Positions 15,092-23,363 are shown, numbered from the stretch's first letter. The stretch is 24,552 nt of DNA from JBBPYC01 sp038200275 (GCA_038200275.1 JBBPYC010000010.1:1-24552); one strand, 5' to 3'. Notes: a model not told the origin generated them from the letters alone. Numbers and translations are program-made.

Positions 15092-16000
15092 GTGAACTTG
15101 CTTGAAACCGCGTCCGGTCTGGCGCTGCGCTATCTGAATGAGCAGCAGGTCGCGGGTCTGCGCGCCGGCTATCTCGATTTGCGCAAGAAGCTGCATCCGC
15201 TGATGCGCACGGTCTACGGCACCTTCGACTCGAACGCATTGCGGGCGCATCTGGAAGAGCGCATCGGGCGCGACTTCGAGATTCTGATGGTGCACAGCTC
15301 GGTGAACCACATGAAGCCGATGTTCAGTGACAGCCCGCTGGACCTGGTGCGCATGCTGATCGATTTCTGCGGGCCGGAGCGCACGCTGGCGATGCCGGCT
15401 TTCTACTTCGGCGATCCAGCGATCGGCGGTGCATTCGCCACCTTCCAGCAGCGCCCGCGCTTCGACCTGCGCCGCACGCCGTCACAAATGGGCTTGGCGA
15501 CCGAGCTGTTCCGGCGCATGCCGGGCGTGCTGCAAAGCCGTCATCCGGTGTATCGGATATCTGCGCTTGGGCCGCTGGCAGCGCAGCTGACAGCCGAGCA
15601 TGAGCACGCGGAGAGCCCTGCGGGACGCGGCTCGCCATTTGAGTTCATGGCAGCACGTAGTACTTGGGTGACGGGTATCGGCAAGCCAATCCAGGTGATG
15701 ACGCAGGCGCACCATGTCGAGCAGATCATGGGAGACGACTTTCCGGTGCCTGGCCATTGGGGCGAACGACTGCCGATGACGCTGGTAGACGGCAAAGAGG
15801 AGATCCCGTTCGAATTGCAGCCGGGCCGCATACCGGACTGGCGCTACAACATCTGGAAGCTGCAAAGCATCATGGCGCCCGGATCGCTGCATGAATGGCA
15901 GTTTCACCACGTGCCGATGTTCGCCGCGCGTGCCTCCGAGGTCACGACACAACTGATCGACGCAGCGCGTCGCGGCGTCACGCTCTACGACAAGCCTTGA
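15092..16000 (+). CDS. AAC(3)-family acyltransferase (likely amino-sugar N-acyltransferase)
   Basis: A 302-residue protein of the aminoglycoside 3-N-acetyltransferase fold. Marks are ILMVHSSVNHM (~residues 65-75), DFCGPERTLAMPAFYFGDP, FDLRRTPSQMGLATELFR, the SRHPVYRISALGP block with the family's catalytic His, GSPFEFMA, and a C-terminal HHVPMFAARA segment. AAC(3) enzymes use acetyl-CoA to acylate an amino group. Next to an ACP and FkbH in a glycan cluster, transfer of an ACP-bound acyl or glyceryl group to an amino sugar of a surface glycan is more likely than antibiotic resistance, but this is inference. The start is a GTG at 15092, 24 bases after the ACP stop. Confidence 0.88.
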   Translation: MNLLETASGLALRYLNEQQVAGLRAGYLDLRKKLHPLMRTVYGTFDSNALRAHLEERIGRDFEILMVHSSVNHMKPMFSDSPLDLVRMLIDFCGPERTLAMPAFYFGDPAIGGAFATFQQRPRFDLRRTPSQMGLATELFRRMPGVLQSRHPVYRISALGPLAAQLTAEHEHAESPAGRGSPFEFMAARSTWVTGIGKPIQVMTQAHHVEQIMGDDFPVPGHWGERLPMTLVDGKEEIPFELQPGRIPDWRYNIWKLQSIMAPGSLHEWQFHHVPMFAARASEVTTQLIDAARRGVTLYDKP

Positions 16001-16135
16001 CTGAGACAGCAGTGCCGCTTAGGGCCCGCCGTTTGCAGCTGGGCGCTAATTGCTCTAGCTTTTGCCCATCTCCAAGAATTGCATTTGCCGCCAGCGCCGC
16101 GCTTGCGCTGGGTCTCAACTGCACGACCCGTGCCA

Positions 16136-16385
16136 CTAGCACGGCAACGGCCCATCGGTAGGTAGGCCGTAGCCGGCCGGGTCGTTACGCAGCACTGCAG
16201 CCCAGAGCAGCAATAGCGGTTGGTACAGCAGGTGCAGCGTGTGCGTACAGGTCAGCCACCATGCGCACCGGCCGCTCGACGGCCAGCAGCGCCAGCCCAC
16301 ACGATGCGCTTGCCAGCAAAGTTCAGGAACAGCAGCAAGCCGAGCAGTCAGTCGCTGACCAAACGACCTGGGTCCATTCGCCCAG
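16136..16385 (-). pseudogene. Relic of an acyltransferase-3 (OafA/YrhL-like) membrane protein
   Basis: The 526-base gap 16001-16526 has no intact gene, but the minus strand carries pieces in shifting frames that read like a membrane protein: LLGLLLFLNFAGKRIVW after a stop codon, LALLAVERPVR in a second frame, and HTLHLLYQPLLLLWAAVL followed by RNDPAGYGLP in a third, ending at a TAG (16136-16138). The LYLLHQPLLLFWAA-type ending is what I recall of the last helix of acyltransferase-3 enzymes that O-acylate surface glycans. At least two frameshifts and one nonsense codon are needed, so it is a decayed 3' end. The family call is tentative. Confidence 0.35.
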
Positions 16386-16526
16386 GAGGCATCAGCCCCC
16401 CCCGAGGCCGATTGATGAGATGTGGAGCACGTGATCGACGCGTGAACGACGCAAGATGTATCAATGCACAGCAAAAGGAGAATTTTTTCCTGATCCTGCT
16501 TCACTCATACGGCAAAATTGTCCGAT

Positions 16527-17036
16527 ATGAGTGACGCCGAATTTGACCGCCACGCCCGCAGTTATGCCCAGCTGCACGAGCAAAACATCGCGATTGTCGG
16601 CGAAGAGCCTCAGTATTTCGCCGACTACAAGATGCGCGACTTTCGCGCATTGGTCGATAGCGCCAGTTTGCCACGCGACGGAACTTACCTCGATTTCGGG
16701 TGTGGCGTTGGGGCCTCGGTCGAACCGTTCGCTCTTCAATTGCCCGATGCCCGCTTGGTATGCATCGACGTCTCGTCGGAAAGCCTTGCGATGGCGCAGC
16801 AACGGCACGGTGCAGCCGCCGATTTTCGCTGGATGTCGGGCCCCGAAGGGCCAGTTGATGCCGGCTTGCTGGACGGTGCGTTCGCCTGCCGCGTGTTCCA
16901 TCACATACCTCACGACCAGCATCTGCAGGTGCTGCAGCAACTCAAGCGTTCCATACGCCCCGGCGGGCTGCTAATGGTGTATGAGCACAACCCGTTCAAC
17001 CCCCTGACGGTTCGCGCCGTGCGGACATGCCATTAG
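16527..17036 (+). CDS. Class I SAM methyltransferase, frameshifted
   Basis: The intact part is 169 residues. The SAM-binding motif is YLDFGCGVGASVEPF (residues 54-68), with the acidic loop at VCIDVSSESL, the DGAFACRVFHHIPH segment and RPGGLLMVYEHNPFNPLT. The frame then stops at a TAG (17034-17036). Restoring one C near 17030 (TGCCATTAG to TGCCCATTAG) continues with CPLDENAVLTSARKLMRAGE and FRVLFPAFLAALHP, matching the usual end of this family. A TGA at 17174-17176 then interrupts WLPLGVQYFVV, and the ancestral stop would be 17219-17221, overlapping gtrA. So there is one frameshift and one nonsense codon. Such methyltransferases often sit in polysaccharide or lipid-glycosylation operons. The ATG at 16527 has no close ribosome site; AAGGAG lies ~45 bases upstream. 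Confidence 0.8.
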   Translation: MSDAEFDRHARSYAQLHEQNIAIVGEEPQYFADYKMRDFRALVDSASLPRDGTYLDFGCGVGASVEPFALQLPDARLVCIDVSSESLAMAQQRHGAAADFRWMSGPEGPVDAGLLDGAFACRVFHHIPHDQHLQVLQQLKRSIRPGGLLMVYEHNPFNPLTVRAVRTCH

Positions 17037-17221
17037 ATGAGAACGCAGTGCTGACCAGCGCACGCAAGCTTATGCGCGCTGGCGAGTTGGCCGGATTGAA
17101 GCCGTACCGAGTCGATTTCCGAGTGTTGTTCCCAGCCTTCTTGGCTGCGCTTCATCCGATGGAAGACCATCTTTGATGGTTGCCGCTGGGAGTGCAGTAT
17201 TTCGTCGTATGGCCCGTTTGA
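17037..17221 (+). pseudogene. Detached C-terminus of the methyltransferase
   Basis: In the +1-shifted frame the bases after the TAG encode PLDENAVLTSARKLM, then FRVLFPAFLAALHPMEDHL, a TGA (17174-17176), then WLPLGVQYFVVWPV and a TGA at 17219-17221. This is the ordinary end of the methyltransferase family, now out of frame. Its last bases overlap the start of gtrA by 13. Confidence 0.7.
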
Positions 17222-17616
17222 TCGACGTCGCGCTGTTCCGGTTTTTGCTAGTTGGGCTAGCCAATAGCGCCATCGGCTATAGCGTGGTGATGGGCTTTCA
17301 TTACGCACTCGGTGCATCACCCCTTGTGGCAAATATTTGGGGCTACCTGGTTGGCGGACTCGTTAGCTACGTGCTGAACCGAAAGTTCACCTTTGGCAGC
17401 CGGCGCACTCACGCAGAGACACTTCCATTATTCGTCGCCTGTGTTGCGGTCTGCTTCGCACTAAATGCTGCTGTTCTCCTATTTCTGACGCGCGTAATAC
17501 ATCTACCATTTCCGCTTGCGCAGGCCGGCGCGATGGTTGCGTACACAGGCGCTTTCTACGTGCTTAACCGACTCGTTGTGTTTCCGCAGTCTTCTGTTTT
17601 GAAGAAGGAGCCCTGA
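17209..17616 (+). CDS. gtrA: GtrA-family membrane protein
   Basis: A 135-residue protein with four predicted membrane helices (LFRFLLVGLANSAIGYSVVM; PLVANIWGYLVGGLVSYVLN; LPLFVACVAVCFALNAAVLLFL; AQAGAMVAYTGAFYVLNRLVVF). The FLLVG-x-xN...G and NRKFTF and FYVLNRLVVF motifs are diagnostic of GtrA, thought to flip undecaprenyl-linked sugars across the inner membrane. I prefer the ATG at 17209 (MARLIDVALFRF) over the one at 17173, which lies inside the methyltransferase coding sequence. The GT2 gene follows after 4 bases. Confidence 0.9.
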   Translation: MARLIDVALFRFLLVGLANSAIGYSVVMGFHYALGASPLVANIWGYLVGGLVSYVLNRKFTFGSRRTHAETLPLFVACVAVCFALNAAVLLFLTRVIHLPFPLAQAGAMVAYTGAFYVLNRLVVFPQSSVLKKEP

Positions 17617-17620
17617 CTTA

Positions 17621-18631
17621 ATGAAACCACCGGTCTTAGCCGTTGTCGTGCCTTGCTACAACGAACAGGAGGTATTTCCTGAGACGGCGAAGCGCCTCAC
17701 CGCGTTGCTTGCCCGTCTCATCAGCGCGGGCAGCATCTCGTTGCAAAGCCGAGCTTGGTTCGTTGACGACGGTAGCCGAGATCGCACGTGGGAGCTTATC
17801 AGCGCCGCTTCGGAGGCGCCTGAAGCTTTGGTTTGCGGCATCAAGCTCTCACGCAACCAAGGTCACCAAGCCGCCCTCTTGGCCGGACTGATGCACGCCA
17901 GCGGTGACGTTCTAATCAGCGTCGACGCAGACCTGCAAGACGATCTTGAAGCCATTCCGCGCATGCTCGTTGCTCATGCCGAAGGATGCGACATCGTCTA
18001 TGGTGTGCGTGGTTCGCGCGCGGCCGACACGTTCTTCAAGCGCTTTACTGCTGAGGGCTACTACATGCTGCTCCGCAAGTTGGGCGTGGATGTGGTGTTC
18101 AACCATGCCGACTACCGCCTTATGAGCCGACGCGCGGTTGAAGCACTACGCCGGTTTCCGGAGTCGAACCTGTTTCTGCGTGGCCTTATCCCGCAACTTG
18201 GTTACCGCAGCGCCTACGTTGAATACGCGCGCAACGAGCGCTTCGCCGGCGAATCAAAGTACCCACTGCGCAAGATGTTGGCCTTGGCTTGGCAGGGCGT
18301 AACTTCATTTTCTGCAGTACCGCTGCGCGCGATCATGCTTATCGGGCTGTTAGTTTCACTGGCGAGTCTTGCCTTGGGCACCTGGGCGCTTGGCGTGCGC
18401 TTGTTCAGCGATCAAGCCGTGCCAGGCTGGACCTCAACCGTGGTACCGCTGTTCCTGCTCTCAGGCGTACAACTGCTTTCACTCGGCATGATCGGCGAGT
18501 ACGTCGCAAAGATCTTCATCGAAACCAAACGACGTCCACTCTACTTTGTTGAACACGTGGCTGGCGCGCCGGATGATGCTGTCCCGTTCTCCGTAGAACA
18601 GCCCACCTTCGCTGATGTAGCTGGCGCATGA
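17621..18631 (+). CDS. gtrB: GtrB-like polyprenyl-phosphate glycosyltransferase (GT2)
   Basis: A 336-residue membrane-anchored GT2 enzyme of the dolichyl-phosphate mannose synthase/GtrB type, which makes an undecaprenyl-phosphate-linked sugar. It starts VVVPCYNEQEVFPE, has the nucleotide-binding WFVDDGSRDRTWELI, the DXD-like D102-A-D104 with LQDDLEAIP, the GVRGSRAADTFFKRF loop, and DYRLMSRRAVEAL. Two C-terminal helices (around residues 234-255 and 265-290) match GtrB. AAGGAG lies 11 bases upstream, within gtrA. The stop overlaps the start of the next gene (ATGA), showing translational coupling in the gtrA-gtrB-GT-C unit. The sugar cannot be told from sequence. Confidence 0.92.
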   Translation: MKPPVLAVVVPCYNEQEVFPETAKRLTALLARLISAGSISLQSRAWFVDDGSRDRTWELISAASEAPEALVCGIKLSRNQGHQAALLAGLMHASGDVLISVDADLQDDLEAIPRMLVAHAEGCDIVYGVRGSRAADTFFKRFTAEGYYMLLRKLGVDVVFNHADYRLMSRRAVEALRRFPESNLFLRGLIPQLGYRSAYVEYARNERFAGESKYPLRKMLALAWQGVTSFSAVPLRAIMLIGLLVSLASLALGTWALGVRLFSDQAVPGWTSTVVPLFLLSGVQLLSLGMIGEYVAKIFIETKRRPLYFVEHVAGAPDDAVPFSVEQPTFADVAGA

Positions 18632-20343
18632 CGAGCGCTGTGGAAAGTGTGGCGCCGCGGCGTTGGGTCGCGCGCGAGTGGTTGCAGTGCACTGGGGCTT
18701 GTTTTGTTGTGACGCTGTGCGTTCATGCGGTCACCCTCTTGACGGGGCGTGTCGGCAACCGTTCGGACATAGAGGCTCACGTGCGCTGGGCCCACCAGTT
18801 CACCGCGGCGCTGGCCGAAGGCCAAGCTGTCCCCCGCTGGCTCGGGCTGGCCAACGGCGGGTTAGGGGAGCCAACGTTCGTCGTACTTCATCCTGGGTAC
18901 TACTACGTGCTTGCCGCGCTGCAGTCCGCAGGTGCTGACCTGTGGGGCGCGATTCAAATTGCGGCCGTCGCGGCAACCTTTCTGGTGGGTGTGGCCACCT
19001 GCTGGGTGCTGCGGCCATTTACAGCGCCACGGCAGGCATGGCTTGGCGCTGCGTTGATGCAGACATTGCCATTCATGGTGTTCTTGTTCGCGCTATACGA
19101 GGCACTTCCCTGGCACTTCGCCTTCCCGCTGGCCGTGCTGGCGACTGGGCTTTCGCTGCCTAGCGCGCGGAACGCACGCTGGTTCGATGCACGGCTCGCC
19201 GTCGTGATAGCGCTTCTCACGTTGACGCATCTGATGGCTGCGTTCATGGCACTTCTGTGCTTGGGCTTTGTGCAAGCCGTTCTGTGGGTGGAGCGGCGCG
19301 GGTGGCGGGGGGGGTGGCGCGATCCCGCTGTCGGATGGGGTCTGGGGGTCGGGCTTGGTCTCGGGATGTCCGCCTACTATTGGCTTCTCGCGGGCACTTC
19401 TGGACCCCTGTTCCGCAACTGGATGGACGTGGAAGGAACGTTTCGCACAAGCTTTGTGCTGCCGTTTGTCACTTCACTTGTCTACGGCATGCGTTGGCCC
19501 GCGATTCAGTGGGTTCTTCCATTGCCTTCACTGGCCATCTTGCTAACGGCCATGTGGCTACTGGGCCGGAACAGCGCTGCATATGCGCCATCCACGCGCA
19601 CCGCAGGACGGCAGTTGGCATTCGTGGCGCTTGTTGGGTTCCTCATGTCCAGCGAGGTTGCGTATCCGCTATATGCCAATATTCACGCCTTGCAGGCCGT
19701 ACAGTTCCCATTTCGTTTCTTGATGCTCTCCAGCATGGCCGGGGCACTGGCGTTCGCTCTAGCCCTGCAGCCAAGCTTGGCACGGAGCTCGCGTTTGCAG
19801 CGCGGCATGGCGCTCAGTGCCACCGCGCTGTCGGTGGCGCTGAGTGGGATGTTCCTTTTGAAGCAGTACCGTGAGGGCGAACGGCCCGACGTAGCATCTC
19901 TACTCAAAGGCAATATCGGCACCTTTTACAGCGAACCGGCCACGTTGGGACCGCAATGGAAGTCCTATGTCGCAGAAGGTGGTTTTGCAGGCTTTTGTAC
20001 GCGGACCAACCTGCGCTGCACCGAAGGGCTCAGCAAGGCGCACCACCATACTTGGCAGGTTGAGGCAAGTGAACGTGCGACCGTCCTGTTGCCACTGTTC
20101 GCCTTTCCCGCCTGGACCGTCCGCGTTGACGGCACCGAGGTTGCGAGCGGCATCGATTCCGACACCGGCGTGATCCGACTGAAGCTTGAGCAGGGGGTGC
20201 ATGAGATTGACGTCCACTGGGGCGGACTGTGGCAGGAGCGGATCGGAGGGGCCATCAGCTGGGCGAGCGTAGGCGTGCTCGCGCTGGCTTTGCTGCTACA
20301 GCGTCGCAGGAAGCCACATTTCGCTGCTTCATCTACGGCTTGA
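18628..20343 (+). CDS. Large membrane GT-C-type glycosyltransferase (third Gtr component)
   Basis: A 571-residue protein with about 11-12 hydrophobic segments. The first periplasmic loop has GNRSDIEAHVRWAHQF, with Asp47/Glu49 in the place of the catalytic acidic residues of GT-C enzymes, and the GYYYVLAALQSAG stretch is found in PTPS-related/YfhO-like membrane proteins. The C-terminal soluble end (LLPLFAFPAWTVRVDGTEV...GVHEIDVHW) is the beta-sandwich typical of YfhO-type proteins. Third genes of Gtr modules are variable and place the sugar on the O-antigen in the periplasm. The start overlaps the GT2 stop by ATGA. Confidence 0.8.
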   Translation: MTSAVESVAPRRWVAREWLQCTGACFVVTLCVHAVTLLTGRVGNRSDIEAHVRWAHQFTAALAEGQAVPRWLGLANGGLGEPTFVVLHPGYYYVLAALQSAGADLWGAIQIAAVAATFLVGVATCWVLRPFTAPRQAWLGAALMQTLPFMVFLFALYEALPWHFAFPLAVLATGLSLPSARNARWFDARLAVVIALLTLTHLMAAFMALLCLGFVQAVLWVERRGWRGGWRDPAVGWGLGVGLGLGMSAYYWLLAGTSGPLFRNWMDVEGTFRTSFVLPFVTSLVYGMRWPAIQWVLPLPSLAILLTAMWLLGRNSAAYAPSTRTAGRQLAFVALVGFLMSSEVAYPLYANIHALQAVQFPFRFLMLSSMAGALAFALALQPSLARSSRLQRGMALSATALSVALSGMFLLKQYREGERPDVASLLKGNIGTFYSEPATLGPQWKSYVAEGGFAGFCTRTNLRCTEGLSKAHHHTWQVEASERATVLLPLFAFPAWTVRVDGTEVASGIDSDTGVIRLKLEQGVHEIDVHWGGLWQERIGGAISWASVGVLALALLLQRRRKPHFAASSTA

Positions 20344-20562
20344 CGCGGCCGTCTTGATGATCCACAGCCAAGAGACGATGGAGTCGGCCGTGTTGGGGTT
20401 GCACTTCAGGCGTTGGAGCGCGCTCACCGGGTGCTCCTCTAAAGCACGAAGGCTTGAAAAGACCTGATGGACCAGACAAGCGGCGATGAAGCGCACCAAG
20501 TCGAGTAGATCGAAAACATTGGGTTCTTCAGCCGCCAACCATCCAGGGTAGGGATCGCTCAA
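20329..20562 (-). CDS. Small hypothetical protein (possible)
   Basis: A 77-codon frame from a TTG that overlaps the stop of the deacetylase-like gene and ends 15 bases inside the GT-C gene. Composition is protein-like (YPGWLAAEEPNVFDLLDLVRFIAACLVHQVF; LRALEEHPVSALQRL; SIVSWLWIIKT) and no other gene explains 20344-20558. I recognise no family. The TTG start is weak; it could equally be the lost end of a neighbouring gene or noncoding. Confidence 0.3.
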   Translation of the reverse strand: MSDPYPGWLAAEEPNVFDLLDLVRFIAACLVHQVFSSLRALEEHPVSALQRLKCNPNTADSIVSWLWIIKTAASSRR

Positions 20563-21515
20563 AACCGCCGCACAAGTTGCCCGGCATACCGCTTTGCAGT
20601 GGAAACCAGGCGCGCGTGGACAGCCCCGGTCGGCGCGGTTGGCCTGTCTCCGAGATGCACGGCGCTGTACCCGGTCACCGGATACTGGTCGCGGTGCTCG
20701 GCCAAGTGCTCACACAGCCGCTCGAAACGCTGCACCACGATGCGGTCGGGCGTCGAGGTGCCGGGTTTAAGCATCTCGAAGTTGTGCGATACCACAACGA
20801 AGCTTTGCAAGCCGCAGGCATGCGCCGTCTGCAGCGCATCGCGCATCTCGGAGAAGCCACAGGCGCCAACTTGCGCGGGTCGATCATGCCCGAGGCCGTC
20901 TCGGAATACAGCAACTGGAAAACTCTGCACACCAGCCAGCAAGAACGGCGTATTTAGTGCTCGCTGGTGCGGCAGATCGGCGCCACTGATCGCATGACAA
21001 CGGTTGATGCTGCTGTCGAGCCGGATGCCGTTTCTGGCCATCGCTTCAAAGCTGTCGTGATTGACCGCAAAGCTGCCAGACCGAAAGGTGTCCAGCTCAC
21101 CGCTGCCAGCGGCTTCCAGCAACTCACGAGCGCGGCCGATCAACGCGGTTTGCTCGGCCAGCGTGTAGTAGGTCAGGTGCTGTCGCTTGGTGGTGCTGTC
21201 GGCAATGATCGGCGGCGTGATCTCATCGGTCCATTCCGGGTGCAGATGCAGTTGCACCTGCTGGCCGGCGTCGCGCAACATGCCCACGATGGTGGCAAGG
21301 TACTGCGGCCCGAAGCGCGCTGAAAACAGCGGCTCAACGAAGAACACCCCGGTCAGGCCGTGCCGGTTCAGGATCTCGAGCGTCTTGGGCAGCGCGTAAT
21401 TGCCTTTGCTGCTGCGGCCGTACACGTAGCGCTCGAAACTCGCCGGAAACGCCGCATCCAGGCGGTCCCAACCGTTGCACCAGACTTCGGTGTCGAATGT
21501 CAAATGGACGTTCAT
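20559..21515 (-). CDS. Polysaccharide deacetylase-family protein
   Basis: A 318-residue NodB-like protein. It starts MNVHLTFDTEVWCNGWDRL, where the TFDTEVW Asp is the catalytic/metal residue, then LNRHGLTGVFFVEPLF (substrate-barrel strand), the metal-site QVQLHLHPEWTDE, FRSGSF and a final VVSHNFEML. These are the hallmarks of the deacetylase subfamily often found in surface-polysaccharide loci. The substrate is not clear. The ATG at 21515 is chosen over an upstream frame to 21611 because the motif-bearing start follows immediately. It lies 117 bases downstream of mipA on the same strand. Confidence 0.85.
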   Translation of the reverse strand: MNVHLTFDTEVWCNGWDRLDAAFPASFERYVYGRSSKGNYALPKTLEILNRHGLTGVFFVEPLFSARFGPQYLATIVGMLRDAGQQVQLHLHPEWTDEITPPIIADSTTKRQHLTYYTLAEQTALIGRARELLEAAGSGELDTFRSGSFAVNHDSFEAMARNGIRLDSSINRCHAISGADLPHQRALNTPFLLAGVQSFPVAVFRDGLGHDRPAQVGACGFSEMRDALQTAHACGLQSFVVVSHNFEMLKPGTSTPDRIVVQRFERLCEHLAEHRDQYPVTGYSAVHLGDRPTAPTGAVHARLVSTAKRYAGQLVRRF

Positions 21516-21632
21516 GGCTGGATATGGGGTGGCGTGGCGTAGCCGATTGTCGTTGCGATTTTTTGCTGTTGCACCGATGTCACCCGCCTTCCGGCGCCGG
21601 GATGCGTGCAAAACCGCCGTTCGCGGCTTTGG

Positions 21633-22601
21633 CTAGCGTTCATTGCCGACAACGCGCTGCCCCGACTCGGCAAACACCCAGCTGAACGCCACGCCGCCAG
21701 CCCACGAATGGCGCTGCTGCACCAGTGGGCTGGCCGCGAACGCAGCGCCGTGCAGGGTGTCGTAGCGCACGAAAGCGCCAACCCAGTAGCGGTCAAAACG
21801 CTTAGACAGTGCGGTGATGAAATGGGCGCCGCTGTAGCCCCCACGGGTGCGGTATTCGGGTCGCACTGCGTTCGCGTATTGCGGGTCGACGCCATAGAAG
21901 TACGCGTGCTGGCGTTCATTTGCAAACAAGGGGCCGGCCAGCAAGCCCAGGTTCCAGCCCCGCGCGCCGAGCGGATCGAGGATGTCGAGGTTCAGGTTCG
22001 GTGACGCGATCAGACCCACATAGCGCGGCGAGCGTTCCACCGTGAACGCAGCGCGCACGGGCAGCCGCAAGTCGAGCCGGGTGTGTTCGTTTTGCGAGCG
22101 CCACAGCGAGAACTCGAGCGACGGGCCAAGCTCAACCGTCGACTTGAGGTTCGGCATACCGCTTCGCGCGCCGCTGTCGTCGCTCTTGATCGGCAACGAT
22201 GCGGCCAGGCTCAGATTGAGCTTTACCCGATCGGTGTCGAACAGGATGCCGCGCATGCCGTTGCGATCCGCCCGGAACAGCTCACCGCGGTAGACGAAGT
22301 ACGGCGTTGGCAGGACGTAGGTACCCTGGTTTTTCGACCCTCGATAGTCGGGAAAGCTGACCGTGCCGACGCCCAGACCGAGCTCCCACAACGGCCGTGT
22401 GCCGAGGCTGCTGCTCGCGCCGGTGCGGGCACTGTTGGCACCGCCATCACCGCCAGCGTCGGCTGCGCCGCACATCAGTGGCAGCCCCAGCGTGCTGAGC
22501 GCCGCGATCTGCGCAATGATCCGCGCAAGCAGGCGGTGGATCAAGCGGCGCGGGTCGCGCTGCGAGGAAGCAGGTGGCGGCTTGGACACTGTGGTGGTCA
22601 T
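21633..22601 (-). CDS. MipA/OmpV-family outer-membrane protein
   Basis: A 322-residue protein. Marks are WELGLGVGTVSFPDYRGSKN, VLPTPYFVYRGELFRADRNG, TVELGPSLEFSL, the alternating beta strands throughout, and a C-terminal AGGVAFSWVFAESG. The first ~47 residues are a long polar lead followed by LIAQIAALSTLGLPLMCGAADA, a likely signal peptide. MipA/OmpV proteins form outer-membrane barrels and some act as scaffolds for murein enzymes. Its neighbours do not reveal a specific role. Ribosome site weak (GGAAAA). Confidence 0.9.
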   Translation of the reverse strand: MTTTVSKPPPASSQRDPRRLIHRLLARIIAQIAALSTLGLPLMCGAADAGGDGGANSARTGASSSLGTRPLWELGLGVGTVSFPDYRGSKNQGTYVLPTPYFVYRGELFRADRNGMRGILFDTDRVKLNLSLAASLPIKSDDSGARSGMPNLKSTVELGPSLEFSLWRSQNEHTRLDLRLPVRAAFTVERSPRYVGLIASPNLNLDILDPLGARGWNLGLLAGPLFANERQHAYFYGVDPQYANAVRPEYRTRGGYSGAHFITALSKRFDRYWVGAFVRYDTLHGAAFAASPLVQQRHSWAGGVAFSWVFAESGQRVVGNER

Positions 22602-22679
22602 GAATCATTTTCCGGGCTGAGTGCGGTTGCATCGCCCGAGAATCGCCGGATGGTCGGCGCGGTCGATAATGGATGCACG

Positions 22680-23255
22680 ATGGACGATATTGTCAGACAG
22701 GCAATGGCCAAGTGGCCGAATGTGCCGTTTGCTTACGGTTGGCTCGGGCTGGACGCACGCGGCGCCTGGTACCTGCGCGATGCCGGGGCGCAGGCCGCGG
22801 GCGGCTTTGCGAGCGGCGTGGCCCCAGCCAGGGGCTCGTTGATCGAGCATGCGAAGCTGATCGGCTTCATCGGGCGCAATTACCAAGCCGATGACGATGG
22901 TCAATGGTTTTTTCAAAATGGCCCGCAACGCGCCTATGTCGAACTGGAAGTGGCACCTCACGTGTTTCGCTTCGGCGCCGACTCGGGCAATGCGGCTGCG
23001 GACGCGCTCGTGTTGACCTCGCACACCGGCGCTGCGGCGGTGGCGCGCGCCTGCTTGGTGGACGAGCGGGGCTGGCTTTACTTCGACAGCGACATCGGCC
23101 TCGGGCTGCTGCATTCGCTCGAAGTATCACGGCTTGCGGATCTGATCGAGCAGGGTCATTGGCAGCCTGAAACAGTGGCTGCTGCGACGCTGCCAAAGCG
23201 ATTCGGGTTCGTGCTCAGCCCGGCGGCACAGCAACCAGCTGCTGTCAAAAAGTGA
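22680..23255 (+). CDS. Conserved betaproteobacterial protein of unknown function (DUF2946-like)
   Basis: A 191-residue protein starting MDDIVRQAMAKWPNVPFAYGW. Conserved blocks are LGLDARGAWYLRDAG, KLIGFIGRNYQADDDGQWFF, QNGPQRAYVELE and GWLYFDSDIGLGLLHSLEVS. I recall these as a family annotated as DUF2946 in Burkholderiales, but I am not sure of the label. Cys-poor, no membrane segments. The frame is open upstream to 22083 opposite mipA; the ATG at 22680 is the family start. Divergent from mipA with a 78-base spacer, and no function can be given. Confidence 0.8.
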   Translation: MDDIVRQAMAKWPNVPFAYGWLGLDARGAWYLRDAGAQAAGGFASGVAPARGSLIEHAKLIGFIGRNYQADDDGQWFFQNGPQRAYVELEVAPHVFRFGADSGNAAADALVLTSHTGAAAVARACLVDERGWLYFDSDIGLGLLHSLEVSRLADLIEQGHWQPETVAAATLPKRFGFVLSPAAQQPAAVKK

Positions 23256-23338
23256 GTTGGCTGGCCGGTGGAGGTCACCATCAGGCAGAAGCATGCTGGT
23301 GTGCCGGCAGTACGCACGACTCTGCACCCCATTCCACA

Positions 23339-23363
23339 AAAAGCCGGCTCGAAGCCGGCTTTT
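23339..23363. terminator. Strong bidirectional intrinsic terminator
   Basis: AAAAGCCGGCT (23339-23349) and AGCCGGCTTTT (23353-23363) form an 11-base stem with a CGA loop. The arms are flanked by an A-tract on one side and a T-tract on the other, so it terminates in both directions: the plus-strand DUF2946-like gene and the minus-strand cytochrome. Confidence 0.92.

Noticed and set aside
15092..16000. Aminoglycoside resistance gene
   Set aside because: The fold is AAC(3)-like, but the FkbH and ACP neighbours and glycan genes make a biosynthetic role likelier.
22083..22679. N-terminal extension of the DUF2946-like gene
   Set aside because: It is opposite mipA and does not resemble the family, whose start is the ATG at 22680.
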